A stretch of 64,000 nt of DNA. Origin: Exophiala sp. HKRS030. Taxonomy: Eukaryota > Ascomycota > Eurotiomycetes > Chaetothyriales > Herpotrichiellaceae. A program made the translations under genes and the position numbers. The DNA is taken from positions 2,294,001 through 2,358,000 of the forward strand of contig JAHWDD010000008.1 of the NCBI GenBank assembly GCA_023897205.1, read 5' to 3'. The notes beneath the pieces are model-generated. The model was not told the DNA's origin. It saw only the letters and a program-made list of their open reading frames with translations, and ran no database searches. This document shows, one piece after another, positions 50,208 through 61,872 of the stretch; positions within the stretch are counted from its first letter, which is position 1; every line of letters begins with the position of its first letter.

Positions 50208-52482
50208 TCATGCACTGACCTCTTCCCTCTTCAAAACCTGGATCTTGCTGCTCAGGCTTCCTACAGTCACGGCGGGCGTCGGCGTCGGCGACTCACTTCC
50301 TTCCTCGTCTTCTTTCGACCCGAGGCTCAATTCGCTCGAAAGTGGCTGACGTCTGTGAGTGGTGATGTCGATACCCAACACCCCTCCAATATATCCGCCG
50401 CGTTCACCAGGAACGCTGAACTCACGAAAGGTATATCCCCACTCGTTCAACCAGTTGCGCACGCCTTTACCGACCTTGTCTTTACCGTTCTTACTGTGGT
50501 GCCCTGTGCCAGTAATCGCATACACGATTCGACGACCTCTTTTGGAGTGGGTCAGTAGAATGTTTTCAAGATATTCAATTGCCTCTTCCGGGTGCAGTCC
50601 ATGTAGGTCAACGTATAACTCCTCTTCTTCATCCACCGGGGTAGTCGACAAGTGCTGATTACGTTCTTCGTACAAGGCTTTGGCCGCTTCTCGATGTGCT
50701 TTTCTCATTGCGTCGTTCTCGGCTTGTCCTCGTAAAGACAAGGCCTTTGCTGCACGCGCATCATTGCGATTCCAAGCTTGCGCGGCACTTTGACTGGTTT
50801 AGCGAAATGAAATTAGACATCAGACCGGCGACTTACCTTTGGAGGAATTTGTTACGGATACTGCCATGCTTGATGGCTTCTTGTCTGTACTTTAAGTACT
50901 GTTGATTGGCCCGTCCACCAGTTTCCAGCCATGGGATGTGCTGTGGCTCTGGAATCCTTCTTGCAGCCGCACTTTCCGAGCCACCATACGTGCGGATTTT
51001 ACGACCTGCCTCAGCCTTCCGCTGCTGTCCAGGTACCGGCGAGGGAGACATGCGAACGACATCCGCAAGAGAAGAGGGAGGCTCTTTCTCAGTAATCCCT
51101 TGACCGTGTCTGGACCGGTGGCCGTGATGCTTGGAGCCCCGCTTGGCACTGAGGGAACCGAGCGAGGGGAAAGCCTCCGGATCGTCCATGGATAGAGATG
51201 ATGGAGTCTCCGGACGATTCTGGTGTCGAGAACTAGGTCTGGATTGTGGGCGAGAGTTGGTCCCTAGATTACTTAGAGTGCTACGATTTCTCTGGCTACT
51301 GGGGACAAAGGTGTTCCCTGCGACGAGTCCCGCTTGTAGAGCATTTCTAACGTTGGAGGTGGACAAGGTAGGAAATTGGTCAAATTGGTCCTGCAGTTGA
51401 AAGGTCTGGGAAGTGGGATTGTCATTGACGGTGAGATGGTTGAGTAGGAGTGCTGGATCATGAGAGAACTGACATGCTTCGCCAGCGAGACAATTGCCTT
51501 GCATCCAGTATCTGTGAGTGATGTTAGCAGGTGATAGAGCGACTGGCAAAATTCCATCATACTTGCAAAGATAGCCGCTGGTGTCATGAGCAAAGCGGCA
51601 GTCGGCACGAAGGCAGGAGCCAGATGCTAGCCAGTACTTGCAAACTATTGGACTTTTGACAGAGCCAGGCGTAGAAGGGCGAAGCTGGTTTATGGCCATG
51701 GATTTGCCAACCAGGACATTGGTATCGTTGGTACCGGGAACACCGGTATATTGAGTGTCTGCAGTGTCTGTTCCTAGCAAGGAAGCGATGCTGGCTCCAA
51801 GATCGTATGAGTTCTTATTCAGGGCTTCTTCGATCTCTTCGTCTGTCTTTCGGTCACCGAGGACGGATCGTAGAATATCGTATGGACTCATGTCTGGTTG
51901 AGGCAACCACTCTGGAGCGGCAGCACTCAGATTCCCCGTAGATGAAGCATTGCTGGCAGTCTCATCGGCCAAAAGCCAGTCAACGTTCTCATGGCCAAAG
52001 TCTCCATAGGTGTCTGGGGCAGGGTTGGGGTCAGAGAATTCATAAGCGTTGAGGCTTGGACTGTGTGGAATGGGCTGAGCAAGGGCCAGGCGTGGTGAGG
52101 GACGAGGAGAGCCAAAGGGAGAATGCATGGAAGACTTTTGACGAGAGAAGCTGGGCCTCGAGGCAGGAAAAGCGGCGGACAAGGCAGGACTCGAGGACAG
52201 AGGTGGAGGGGATCCTAGAGGGGTTGGGGCGCGATTGAGTTGCCAGGGAGCAGGAGAAGACTTTCTGATGACATTGTGTCGCATAGGAGTCTCGGTGGTG
52301 TCTCCACGAGTAGCATTGCGGTGTTTCCATAAGGCATCAAGAACGGCGTTTTCTAAAGCGGCACCCTTGAGGGGTGTCTCATTCCGAAGGAGTTCTTCCA
52401 ATCGGTCTGTTTTGTCATCGTCTTCTATTGAAGGGTCGTCCAGGATGGGACGACATAAGTCGTAATGTTCGTCAGATATCAT
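50208..52482 (-). CDS. CCCH zinc-finger, CUE-like and SMR-domain protein
   Basis: Probable RNA-binding or RNA-cleaving protein. Three exons: 52482-51563, 51511-50837 and 50793-50208 (introns 51 and 43 nt), 726 residues, no frame defect. Order: a small N-terminal helical region, a Ser/Pro-rich stretch, a CUE-like helical segment (YDILRSVLGDRKTDEEIEEA), two CCCH fingers (CKYWLASGSCLRADCRFAH and CKYWMQGNCLAGEACQFSH), a disordered region, a DUF1771 helix (RKAHREAAKALYEERNQH), then an SMR domain with DLHGLHPEEA and the GTGHHSKNGKDKVGKG loop. In yeast Cue2, CUE plus SMR domains make an endonuclease for stalled ribosomes, and its D-x-H and GxG motifs are present here. A similar role is inference. 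The first intron splits the second CCCH finger just after its first Cys. Confidence 0.92.
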
Positions 52483-54751
52483 ATCGGTCGTTAAAACAAA
52501 ATCGCAAAGCGGGAGATGCGAATCTAATCAGGATTTGGACGAGCGGGGTGAGGTGGAATGGGTGAGGGCGGTGCAGGATGCCGGCGACATGAACGGAGAG
52601 GAGGGTGTCAGAGCATGGAGGAATGTGATAGAAGCCGAGGTGAGTATAGTCGAGATGGCGGTTGCAGTTGCAGGTGCAGTCTCAGTCTATGTGGATAATC
52701 ATGTCTTTGTAGAGGAAGGATGTGTCTTGACCTGGAGCGGATCGAGAGTGGGAGGTGTGAGGCTCGAGTGGAGTGGCTTAGAGCATGGGGGTTGGAGGGA
52801 TGAGGGTGTGTAGTTGGTGGTGGGACTTATGTAGGATATCACGATCCAAGATTTGTTTATAAGTTGGCACAGGTGCTGGAGTATTGATGCGAACTGCGTG
52901 ATAATGATGACTAGATGGTCGATGAGGAGATACAGGACGAGGGCAGACGTATATGGGAGGGTATGGTGTAAGTTAAAGGTGAGGCTGTCTGTGGGCGGTG
53001 CAGTCGAAGAGGACTAGGTAGTACTCGGTGGACAATTGGTAGGAGGCAGTAGGCAGTAGGCAGTAAGTTGTAGGTAGTAGGTAGTGGGTACTAGGTTAGT
53101 GGTTAAAGTACCAAGGTAGTAATCTTGCATGTGGGAGTTTGGAGAGCAATTACTGCAATTGCCCGGCGCGGAGGAGGGACGATAGGCGCCGTCTTTTGAG
53201 TGGCCATTTGCCGCTCTTGCTAACCTCTCGGTATGTACAAAATACCTACTCCGTACTTACATACTCCGTAGGTACGGAGTCTTACTAACTAGGTAGGTAG
53301 ACGGTACGTACTAATCGATGGATTCTAGCAATTCTAGCTGAAGGCCACCAAGGTTGTAAGTCTAGAGTACTGGCCTTTTCCATTTAGGCAAAGTTGAATG
53401 AGGTGGCCCTGCAGGAACTTAGTCCTGCTGAGTACAGACTCCCTACGTACCTCCTACTACATAAGTAGGTACCTAGTATGTACCGGAGTATTCTGTACTC
53501 TGGACATTGTCCCACAGTTTGTCACTCTCCCTGGTTTCAGCCGTGGCCCCAGGCCTTGCTCCTCGTGACTCGTGCGGGGTGCAGAGTTGAGTACTAACTA
53601 CGGAGCAGGGAGGTGGGAGGTGCAAGGTACTCGTGGCACTCGCAGCACTCGTAACGAAACTTGGCTTGGTCGATTGTTGGGGATCCCGCAGCTAGAAACT
53701 TTAACCCGAATGCCCGATGGACTGAGTTCTGTCACTTCTCTGCATCTGCTCCCTACGTAGTACGGACTGTACGGAGTAGGTAGCTAGTCACGGTCACGGC
53801 TCATCTCTCACATCGTTAGCTCTTGGCCATAAACAACACTCCCGTTGGACAGAATGGATCTGGGAGTTCTCAATCCTTCAATCTTAGAATTACCTACCGC
53901 CCATTGGAAGAGTCATCCATCACTTGCACCAATTCTGATACTACTGAGTGCTTAGCAATTCGGCGCTAAGTAGCTGAGACGTGTTACACGCTGTTGGCCT
54001 GGAGCTATTGTTCCATCATGTCCAAGTCAAGGTAGCAGATATGTATTGGGGCCAAGGGCTCGAAGCCGTGAACTACCTTGCGAGTATCCTAGGTATCGCC
54101 CTCCCTACTCATGTTGTTGCCACGAATGACGTCCTCGAGGAAGCCCGGCCTTTGGCTGTGTATCTCATCTAATTACTCCGTACAGAGCGTATGTACTGTA
54201 CGTAATTCAGCACACTGACCACCTAGGTGCTAACTACCTTAGTGACTTGCCAGCTTACTTGATTAGCTGTGCACCGGAGTTAATAGTGGTTAAAACCTGA
54301 GGTACCAGCGCTCCAGATCCTCCAGGTGCCCAGATCTATCCGTAGTTAGGGTAGCCACTAACTAGTTAGCCAACTCATTAACTACCTCAGGTTGTATCCA
54401 ATATTCTGCCACACCCGCATTGACCCCAAGGATCCTAAGGACCCTAAGGACCCTCTGATCTCTAGGCTACAACCTTACAGTACAACCCGCCTCGCAACCA
54501 TGACCTCAATCAAGTCTTGACACTCTTTGCATGCTTACCACTCTCATCTCTGAAAACTCGCAACCTTCTCACCACCTGTTGTACAATTGATTGATTCGAA
54601 GCATGTACTAGACTTTCCTCCCTTCGCAATGAGCCTTTCACCCTCAACCTCGTAAACCTGACATTCCGCATCGCCGTCACTTCCGGGCACCCCTCGCCTG
54701 GAAATATATCTTGACCTCCTCTCACAACAATTCTTTCCCAAAACATCCACT
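52483..54751. other. Divergent region with low-complexity TAGGTA/CTAGTA block
   Basis: About 2.3 kb between divergent genes. From about 53000 to 54480 the sequence is rich in GTAGG, CTACC and CTAGTA words, with tandem heptamers GGCAGTA and GGTAGTA (53041-53100) and four exact TACTCCGTA-type motifs (53247, 53262, 53770, 54174). No coding region recognised. Confidence 0.5.
53041..53100 (+). repeat. GGCAGTA/GGTAGTA heptamer repeat
   Basis: Three GGCAGTA-type units followed by degenerate GTAGGTAGTA units. Seen directly. Confidence 0.65.
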
Positions 54752-55933
54752 ATGGCCCCAACCAAGATCTCATTACCAGACTCGGACGAGGGATCTCCTC
54801 GCGCCTCTCTTCTCAGTCCCTGGCGACCACCCAGAAATTCCGTCTCTACTGGCAGAAGTTCACCATACCACCCTCCTAGCCGCTCTGCCGCATGGAGAGA
54901 CGAAATGATCCGAAAAGCAGAAAAGACAAATCAGAGAGTCAAGAAGATTTGGAGCAAACTGTCTATAATACAAAGGATTCTAGTCGTCACTGCGTTGGTC
55001 GTCTTGAACGTTGCAGTCGTTCTCTTCCTTGTCTTCAACGAACGAATCTTCAGCTTTCTCGAACCGTTCGCAGAAAGATGGAAACACACCACTGGCGGCT
55101 GGTTAATATTATGGGCAATGTGCTTCGTCGCCGCTTTTCCTCCCATGGTCGGCTACTCAACATGCGGCACGATTGCAGGCTTCGTCTACGGCGTCTGGGA
55201 GGGATGGGCCATTCTTGCGTCTGCTTCCGTTGCAGGCTCTTTCTGCTCATTCATCGTCTCACGCACTATCCTGCGGAAATGGGTGGAACGTCTTGTTGCG
55301 CATGACAAGCGCTTCGCCGCTTTCACCCTCATCCTCAAACACGACGGCCTCAAACTCCTCTGCATGATCCGACTCTGCCCCTTACCTTATTCTCTCAGCA
55401 ATGCAGCAATGTCTACTTTCCCCACCGTCCACCCCGTATCCTATGGATTGGCCACTGCTCTCGTCTCCCCCAAACTCTTCATCCACGTCTTCATTGGTTC
55501 TCGCCTGGCAGTCATCGCGCGCACTGCCGAGAAAATGACTGCCGCTGACCGTGCTGTCAATTACTCGGGCATTGCCATTGGTGCAGTTGTCGGAGCGTTC
55601 ACTGGTTGGTACATATACCGCAAGACCATGGATCGCGCCAAAGAGCTAGAAGCAGAAGAAGCAAACACGATACGAGACTCGACTCGGAGGACAGGTCGTA
55701 TTCCCCGAGAATTTGCCGATGACCCAGAAGCGCAGGACGCTGCAGAGATCATTGCAAGGGATGATCTTGACGCCCCGGATTATTTTGACGAGAGTCCTGG
55801 TGAAGAAAGACCCGAACCTCGTTACCACGATGAACCCACTGATGACGAATCTGATGTTTTTGGCGCTGGAGATGGAGACGACGACGACGAACCTGTCATC
55901 GCTAACATCAGCTTACATCAAACAAAGAGATAG
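54752..55933 (+). CDS. tvp38: Tvp38/TMEM64-family Golgi membrane protein (VTT domain)
   Basis: Integral membrane protein of late Golgi vesicles in yeast; VTT-domain proteins move or scramble lipids. Single exon, 393 residues, no frame defect. The N-terminal 60 residues are Ser/Pro-rich and cytosolic. The first membrane helix (residues about 72-95, IQRILVVTALVVLNVAVVLF) is followed by the VTT core: GYSTCGTIAGFVYGVWEG, then SASVAGSFCSFIVSR, then MIRLCPLPYSLSNAAMSTF, and a last helix (YSGIAIGAVVGAFTGWYIY). The C-terminal tail is acidic (DDPEAQ to GDGDDDDEP). It lies convergent with the CorA-like gene. Confidence 0.94.
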   Translation: MAPTKISLPDSDEGSPRASLLSPWRPPRNSVSTGRSSPYHPPSRSAAWRDEMIRKAEKTNQRVKKIWSKLSIIQRILVVTALVVLNVAVVLFLVFNERIFSFLEPFAERWKHTTGGWLILWAMCFVAAFPPMVGYSTCGTIAGFVYGVWEGWAILASASVAGSFCSFIVSRTILRKWVERLVAHDKRFAAFTLILKHDGLKLLCMIRLCPLPYSLSNAAMSTFPTVHPVSYGLATALVSPKLFIHVFIGSRLAVIARTAEKMTAADRAVNYSGIAIGAVVGAFTGWYIYRKTMDRAKELEAEEANTIRDSTRRTGRIPREFADDPEAQDAAEIIARDDLDAPDYFDESPGEERPEPRYHDEPTDDESDVFGAGDGDDDDEPVIANISLHQTKR

Positions 55934-56667
55934 TATCCTAGGCCTCAGTGCCGCGTTGGTTAAAAATCAGGATTCAAGGCCGCGCTCCCAGTCCGGAGAT
56001 GCATAGACGTCCTGTCATCTGCTGCATTCATGTCACATAACGAACCCCTCTGTTTCACGTAGTATGTCATAGAAAGATAGAGAATGACCAAAGAACACAA
56101 CTTTAGAAGCACCCAACGCTAGTCCTTCCGGAATCTGTTGATCTACACACCCCCTACTGTCTTCTTCTCACCAGTCTGGCTCTGCACCATCAAAATGAAA
56201 TCCTGGGTTTCAAGTCTCCACAGCTCAACACAAACACAACCACACGCACACGCACACGCACACTCAAGGACTACAAGTCTACAAGCTACCGGTATCACAA
56301 AACAGCATTGGCATGAATGACGACGACGCCGAAGACGATAGTGACGAATATATCTGATTGGGTTGTATTACATGCCTAAGTCCTCATGTCACATTGCTTC
56401 GTAAAGATTCTTGTTCTCGTCACATTCGCCGATGTGTTGTTGCTCGTATTTACATGACCTCGACGCCTGAGTTCCGACTTCCGCGACACTCATTTTCCTT
56501 TCTTCGTCTGTCATGAAAAGGTGGACAGATGTCCACATGTGTTTGTTTCCCAGCCTCTGGTCTGTCCATATGTCTCTTGCTCCCGCATCGAGGTTACTCA
56601 CTCCTCCGATGCCGGGCAGAAGAGTGAGATTGGAGACCTGGACATAAGCTGTTGGGAAACTCTGGTC
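55934..56667. other. 3' region between convergent Tvp38 and CorA-like genes
   Basis: Two 3' flanks. Contains a CACACG simple repeat (56241-56263). No gene seen. Confidence 0.5.
56241..56263. repeat. CACACG-type simple repeat
   Basis: About four CACACG/CACACGCA units near the Tvp38 3' end. Confidence 0.7.
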
Positions 56668-59600
56668 TCAGACTTGCTCTCTCGGACTGGGACTCGAGGG
56701 TGATCTTCCGGCCAACGGAGGCCGCGCTGATCTCTCCAACGGAGAGTACCAATCCGTCAGGCGACGGATGAGGGATCTGGGTTCCAAGCTGCCATCTTCG
56801 GGCAGCACTTGCTGCGGGTTTTCTGCATACATCGATCTGATCACACCGGGACCTTCTCTTCTTCCTGCTGATGTTCCTTGCTGTGGCTGGCTATTTTTGA
56901 GATTGGTGGTGCCGTTGGCCGGCTGTGGTGGGAGACCACCTGGTGGCGTGGTGCCAGGCGATAGAGGTGACATGGGAGACAACGTCGCCGAAGAGCGCTC
57001 CATATCTCGCGAGATAACGCCTTCTGACTGTAGAGTGTCCACATATGTACTGGATCGTTTCTGAGTTCGAGATGCGGCATTGAAGACTGGTTCTTCGAAA
57101 GTTATTGTGCTTGTGCGCGCGCGACGTCTGGCCGTCGGCAGGGGTGAGGATGGCGGTGGTGGTGGCGGTGGTGATAGTGACGATGTATTTTGGAAGTCAT
57201 GGAGAGCGTCTTCTTCAGAGAACCGTGGGAGTTTCTCGGTCGCTTGTTGGCCTTGCGTCGTGCTCTGGAAACCGGAAGGCCCTTTACGGCCCGCTCCACG
57301 TCCCGATCCGGGAAGATGGTGGCCGAGCAAAGTCTGAGACATGCGCCGGGTCCCATTCACTAGACTTTGCGATGCGTGACGAAGAGGTTCAAGACTCATT
57401 TCCGCTGTGAGTCTGGCCTCGAAGCTGGCGTGGGTCGCGGTTTTGCGGATCATCGGCCTCCGCTGAGAGTGTCCTACATGTTGAGAGTATTGCTGCTTCG
57501 AGCGTTGTTCTTCGATCTTCATTTTGATCTTGTCGGCATTGATCTTCGGAATAGCGGAAGATATGAGGTTCGCAAAGAAGAGCTCGATCGTGTTAATGAT
57601 AGAGCGGACCTTCTCCGGATTGTTGACAATAACTACAATCAGGTATGTTGGGATACACACTCCGATCATAGCGAGCGTGAACGGGACGAAGTTGTCGTCA
57701 GGCGGCATCTATAGGAAAAATTGTCAGATGTGTCTGGAAAAGGCAAAACTAACACGATGACCCTTATCTGGGCTGACACCGAGAAGGCTCTCCCAAAGAA
57801 GAAGAGTATCAGGGACCGTTTGATCTCTGGTGGTTTGTATCACCAAAGGACGCCAGCCATAATTCGTAGGAAACACTCACATTGGTCACTATTGAGGGTC
57901 AGCATTGAAGAGCATACGATGTGCATGTTACAAGTTCGTTACTCACTTCCAAAGAAACTCGCGACGGATTGAAGAGGAAGGTAGAACAGGGTTACCATGG
58001 TGAGCAGACGGATGTTGTAGCCTTGCTCGACCGTGATTTTGGCTTGACCAACAGCATCTCTCGACTCGAAAACAGATCTGTGGTATCTGAGTGTCAGCAA
58101 ATCCGAAGACATAGAAGTCATCAAGTCTCAAAGAGGGCCATTCACGCAGCCATTCAAAGTTGGTCGGGGCAACAAGGGCCATCTCATGATTTGTGGTAAC
58201 GTTCTCAAGCACAGGAAAGAGTCGAACGTATATCGATCACTAGGCTCGGCTCTTGTCCTTTTGCGAATGAAAAACGGGAGCGAGACAGCCTTGTAATGAT
58301 TGGAACCGTACTCTGTGTCTGGCATGAGAGCGTGGGCGTTGGCTTCACTCTTGAATGGACCACCGGACGTTGTAGTTTGCAGCGCGAACGAGTCACGATT
58401 GATTCCCAACTGTGATCGAGACGTCGGTGGCCCAAATCGAAAAACTCGTGTACACCAAGGACAGAACAGGAAGAATACTTACGTTCCACTGAATAACCAT
58501 TCCCGTAAACCTCGAATCTCCTTTTGCTGAGTTGTGAACATTTTCAACACCTCCTCAAGATTCTGCACCTCTTTCTCGAATTGTCTCCGTGTGTGGATCA
58601 ATTTCTTACGCCAGTTGCTGTACCTTGAAGACTGGTCTCTGGTGCCCGGAAACAGGGTTTTGTGCTCACCGATCCAGAAGTCGTCCGTGAAGGTTTCTTT
58701 GTATGCGGCGATCATGTCTTTAATCTCGTTGCTAAGAAGTCCCAGTGTTTGGGACGCCCAAAAATATCGTCGTGAATACGTGTATTGGTCGTTCTCGAAT
58801 AGTAGCTCATCGCGCAATGCGCTATCGAAGATGGACTTGTTAGGAGGAGTGGCCAATTGTGTTATTTTTCGATGAACCTCCTTGAACCTCTTCACTGCAT
58901 CCCTATACTCTGCGAGTAGAGTGGCTAGGAACGCGTCAGGGCCGTTGACATAATGATGATTTGTGTTGTGCGTTTCCACACTTGAATTCCAATCCGGAAA
59001 GGCCTGGATGGACAACACATGCCATGGGGCGAAAGGGTCGTAAATATGACCAACGATCGACTTCGTCTTGCGAGAATTGCGTCTTAGGGTGTGACTAGGC
59101 CGTCCCGAGAGCGAAAGAGCCACAACAGCTGAGCAAGTGGACAAGGCAATATGGTCGTTCTTGTCCTCGATGTTATCATCGTGGCTTTGCCATGGTAGAG
59201 GTGCTCGACCCTCACCGACCACAGTATGATACTTGAAGACGAAAACGATCGACCGCTGTCGCCGAGGATCCTTTTTCAGGAATCCCTTGGTGATGGCTCG
59301 TGTTGGTGTTTCATCGTCAATCAATAAACGATAGATGGAATCCATGTCAAAATGATCGTTCATGGTCAAATGCAACGCCGCTAATAAGCTCGAAGGCGGT
59401 TCTCTCATGATGATAATTCGACCGACTGCTTGTCTCCTCGAATCGTCTGTGTTGATACTTTTCAAAGCCTCCCACGTTGCAAGAGGCCCTTCTTCGGATT
59501 CTCCGCGGCTATGCCGCAACGGTGCCCCATCCGTAGAGACATGGTAGATATCGGCATGCTGGTGGTTGGCGTCCAGATGCAGATGCCGGTCTTTATGGAA

Positions 59601-60158
59601 TATACCTAAACTGGACAAAAGTGACACATTATTGAGGAGATCCTGTAGCATGAATTTGGAGTATTTGTCCCAGTTGTGTGTTCTCAAGTGGTCAATTAGA
59701 TCTTCTTCCTCGAACTGACTAGACGGCAGGGTTTCCTGGGCAAAAAAGGATTCATCGTCTTCGCTGTCTGAACTGTCATCACCAGTAAATATGGAATTCT
59801 TTGGCAGTTGACCAGCGGGGTCCGCTTGACGACTCGTCGTGCTCCGTGCTAAGGCGGGCTGTAGTGATGGTCGCTCCACTGCCGTGACAACTAAGGATCC
59901 TCCATCCGATGAGACTGTGGGGCGATTCAGTATTCCAGGGCGAATCTCTGCTCCCTCAGGCTGATGATGAAGTGCTTGGACAAGTGTTTCATTGAGCCTC
60001 TCAAAGGTGGTAAGGTACGCCCTTCGTTCAGCTTCCAATTGCTGGAACAGCCTGTTGATAGTGTCACTGTCGACCGCCATGGCGGTCACAGGCGGGAAGT
60101 AGCTGTCATCAACACCGTCTGCCAGAGGTTGGGAAGTCGGTATGGCAGGAACATTCAT
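56668..60158 (-). CDS. CorA-like Mg2+ transporter-type membrane protein with microexon
   Basis: Fungal CorA-like divalent-cation transporter-type protein. Four exons: 60158-58483, 58077-57947, 57888-57881 (8 nt) and 57708-56668; introns 405, 58 and 172 nt; 951 residues, all phases consistent. A large N-terminal cytosolic domain is followed by a long helix (EVQNLEEVLKMFTTQQKEI), membrane helix 1 (IRLLTMVTLFYLPLQSVASFF), the loop GMTNMPPDD in place of the CorA GMN signature, membrane helix 2 (VPFTLAMIGVCIPTYLIVVIV), and a long disordered tail with a Pro7 run. The loop's MTN comes from the microexon, and splicing exactly rebuilds it. The frame is open upstream to 60398 but has no ATG, so 60158 is used as the start. 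Whether it carries Mg2+ or another ion cannot be read from the sequence. Confidence 0.88.
57881..57888 (-). other. 8-nt microexon of the CorA-like gene
   Basis: On the minus strand the sequence reads CAATAG|TGACCAAT|GTGAGT, an AG acceptor, eight bases and a GTGAGT donor. It takes the last base of exon 2 (57947) and completes ATG-ACC-AAT (MTN), in phase with the next exon (ATG at 57708). Confidence 0.75.
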
Positions 60159-61872
60159 TTTATTGACAAAGAGGAGGCGAGGCTGCCTAGGCCGGTGTCC
60201 GACACCATTTCTCTTGCCTAGAAGGCCGGATTGTCCTGGCTCATGTAAGAGAGAGTGCCAAGTGGTTGCAATGTAGGCTGTAGCCAGGAAAATGAGAAAC
60301 AATGCAACCAAGCAATGATCAACTGGGGCTGAAAGGTCTTCTCTAGTTTTCAATAATGTCACTCGGCATGAGGACGCCCACCACCGGCTTATGCTCAAGG
60401 CGTGCCCCGAGAAAGAAGTAACCTGATTAGCACGGAAGGGAAATGCACGACTATTCCCTGGAGGTTGTAAGCGGGATGATAGGCGGAGACAGGGTGGTTT
60501 CGTATGCAGAGCTAAGTCGATTTATCACTTCCCTCAGCCGTGCAGGTCATGCCAAGTTAATTCTTTCTCCGCAAATTGCTTCTCTTGTGCCAGAAATAAA
60601 GCAAGAAAAGAAGGCGATCATGAATACCATAGTACTCCAGAACAGTAGTTTGCCCTGTGACGCTCATTTCAGGACGGTTTTCCATCACGAGGGGTGGTTG
60701 GACCGAGGCGCAGTGCAAAGCGACCGAGCCGCCTGCAGGGCTAATGTAAGGCTCCTCCACTTTGATAGCCTTCGAGTTAACTTGTCACGCTTGTCCGTAG
60801 TCATGCCCACCAAATGCCCGCCAGGAATCCAGGATTGCTGGGTCTCCAATGAGGTTTCGATAAACCGTCGTGTTCCCCATACAGGCAACAGTCCGCGTGC
60901 TGCCAAGTTGGGACTTGATGTGGCCAATAAACCATAAGCCTTGGTTGTGTCGGTGAAGGCTCCTCTTTTCCCGTCACCTCATTACACAAGTGCGAGTCAG
61001 ATGAAGTGATAGAGACGAAGGATTCCTTAGATCTGCTATGTTGGCTCCATATAAATCAATGCTTCGACGAGCTTGAACCGGCTGGGACCGTGCACCTAGT
61101 TCCTTATCAAAGTTCGGATCCACGAACGGTTTCGACTGAGACCAAAGTTTGTGTGAGACCGTAACTTCCAGGTGGTTCGTCTCAATTACCCATCGTCGAA
61201 AGCAGGCACAAAAACGCCATTTCTTTTAGGCAACCAAATGTAACATCTTCTTGGTCATGTGGAATGAATCGCAACATGCCATCGAACCAGCTCGATAGAT
61301 TAGTCAATAGTCAACGCTTCACTCGAGGCGGCTGATTGCTCATGTTGTGGACCGAGTTTAGACCCTTACATGTGGTACACGTGCACGCCTGTATGGATAT
61401 TAGGCGAATACGTGTAGGATGACCATTATCTAGGTCCAGCTCGATGCAATTTTTATCTCAAAATGGCTAAGTCCATGCTCAGGCTTCTCGAAGCTCTTTT
61501 CTAGCCGAGAAAGACTCGTAGTATACAGCAATTTTCTCATTGGGAATCGTGCTACTAACGGGCTGATGATGAAATGTATCCTGCCGCGCCCATCAATGGC
61601 AGCTTTAAGCCAAGGCTCCCATTTCTCCTTGTCAACCAGCAATCGAAAAACGCCGATCCAATGCCCAGAATACTCAATCGTTACAGATTAGTCACATGCC
61701 TTGCTCATATCGATCTGTTGGATTTGGTGTGAGTCACGAGCTGTAAATTGTGCCCAACCCCTTTCTGGTCATAAGTGGTGTTCCTCCACCTGGCCAGAGC
61801 CGTTGATATGGTGCGGGTCTTGCAAGACGGTCTCCCCAGGCCGCACGAGGGCAATGACAACATAAAGCGACT
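60159..61872. other. Intergenic region between CorA-like gene and Nhp2
   Basis: Promoter side of the CorA-like gene and 3' flank of Nhp2, about 1.7 kb. An ATG-started plus-strand frame of 164 codons (60443-60937) is divergent from the CorA-like gene but has no recognisable domain; I treat it as unproven. Confidence 0.4.

Noticed and set aside
53041..53100. CRISPR-like or telomeric array
   Set aside because: Units are 7 bp with no spacers, and the sequence is not a fungal telomere repeat.
60159..60398. TTG start for the CorA-like protein
   Set aside because: Non-ATG starts are rare in fungi; the first ATG at 60158 is preferred.
60443..60937. ATG-started 164-codon frame divergent from the CorA-like gene
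   Set aside because: No recognisable domain or composition of a real gene; kept only as a note in the intergenic entry.
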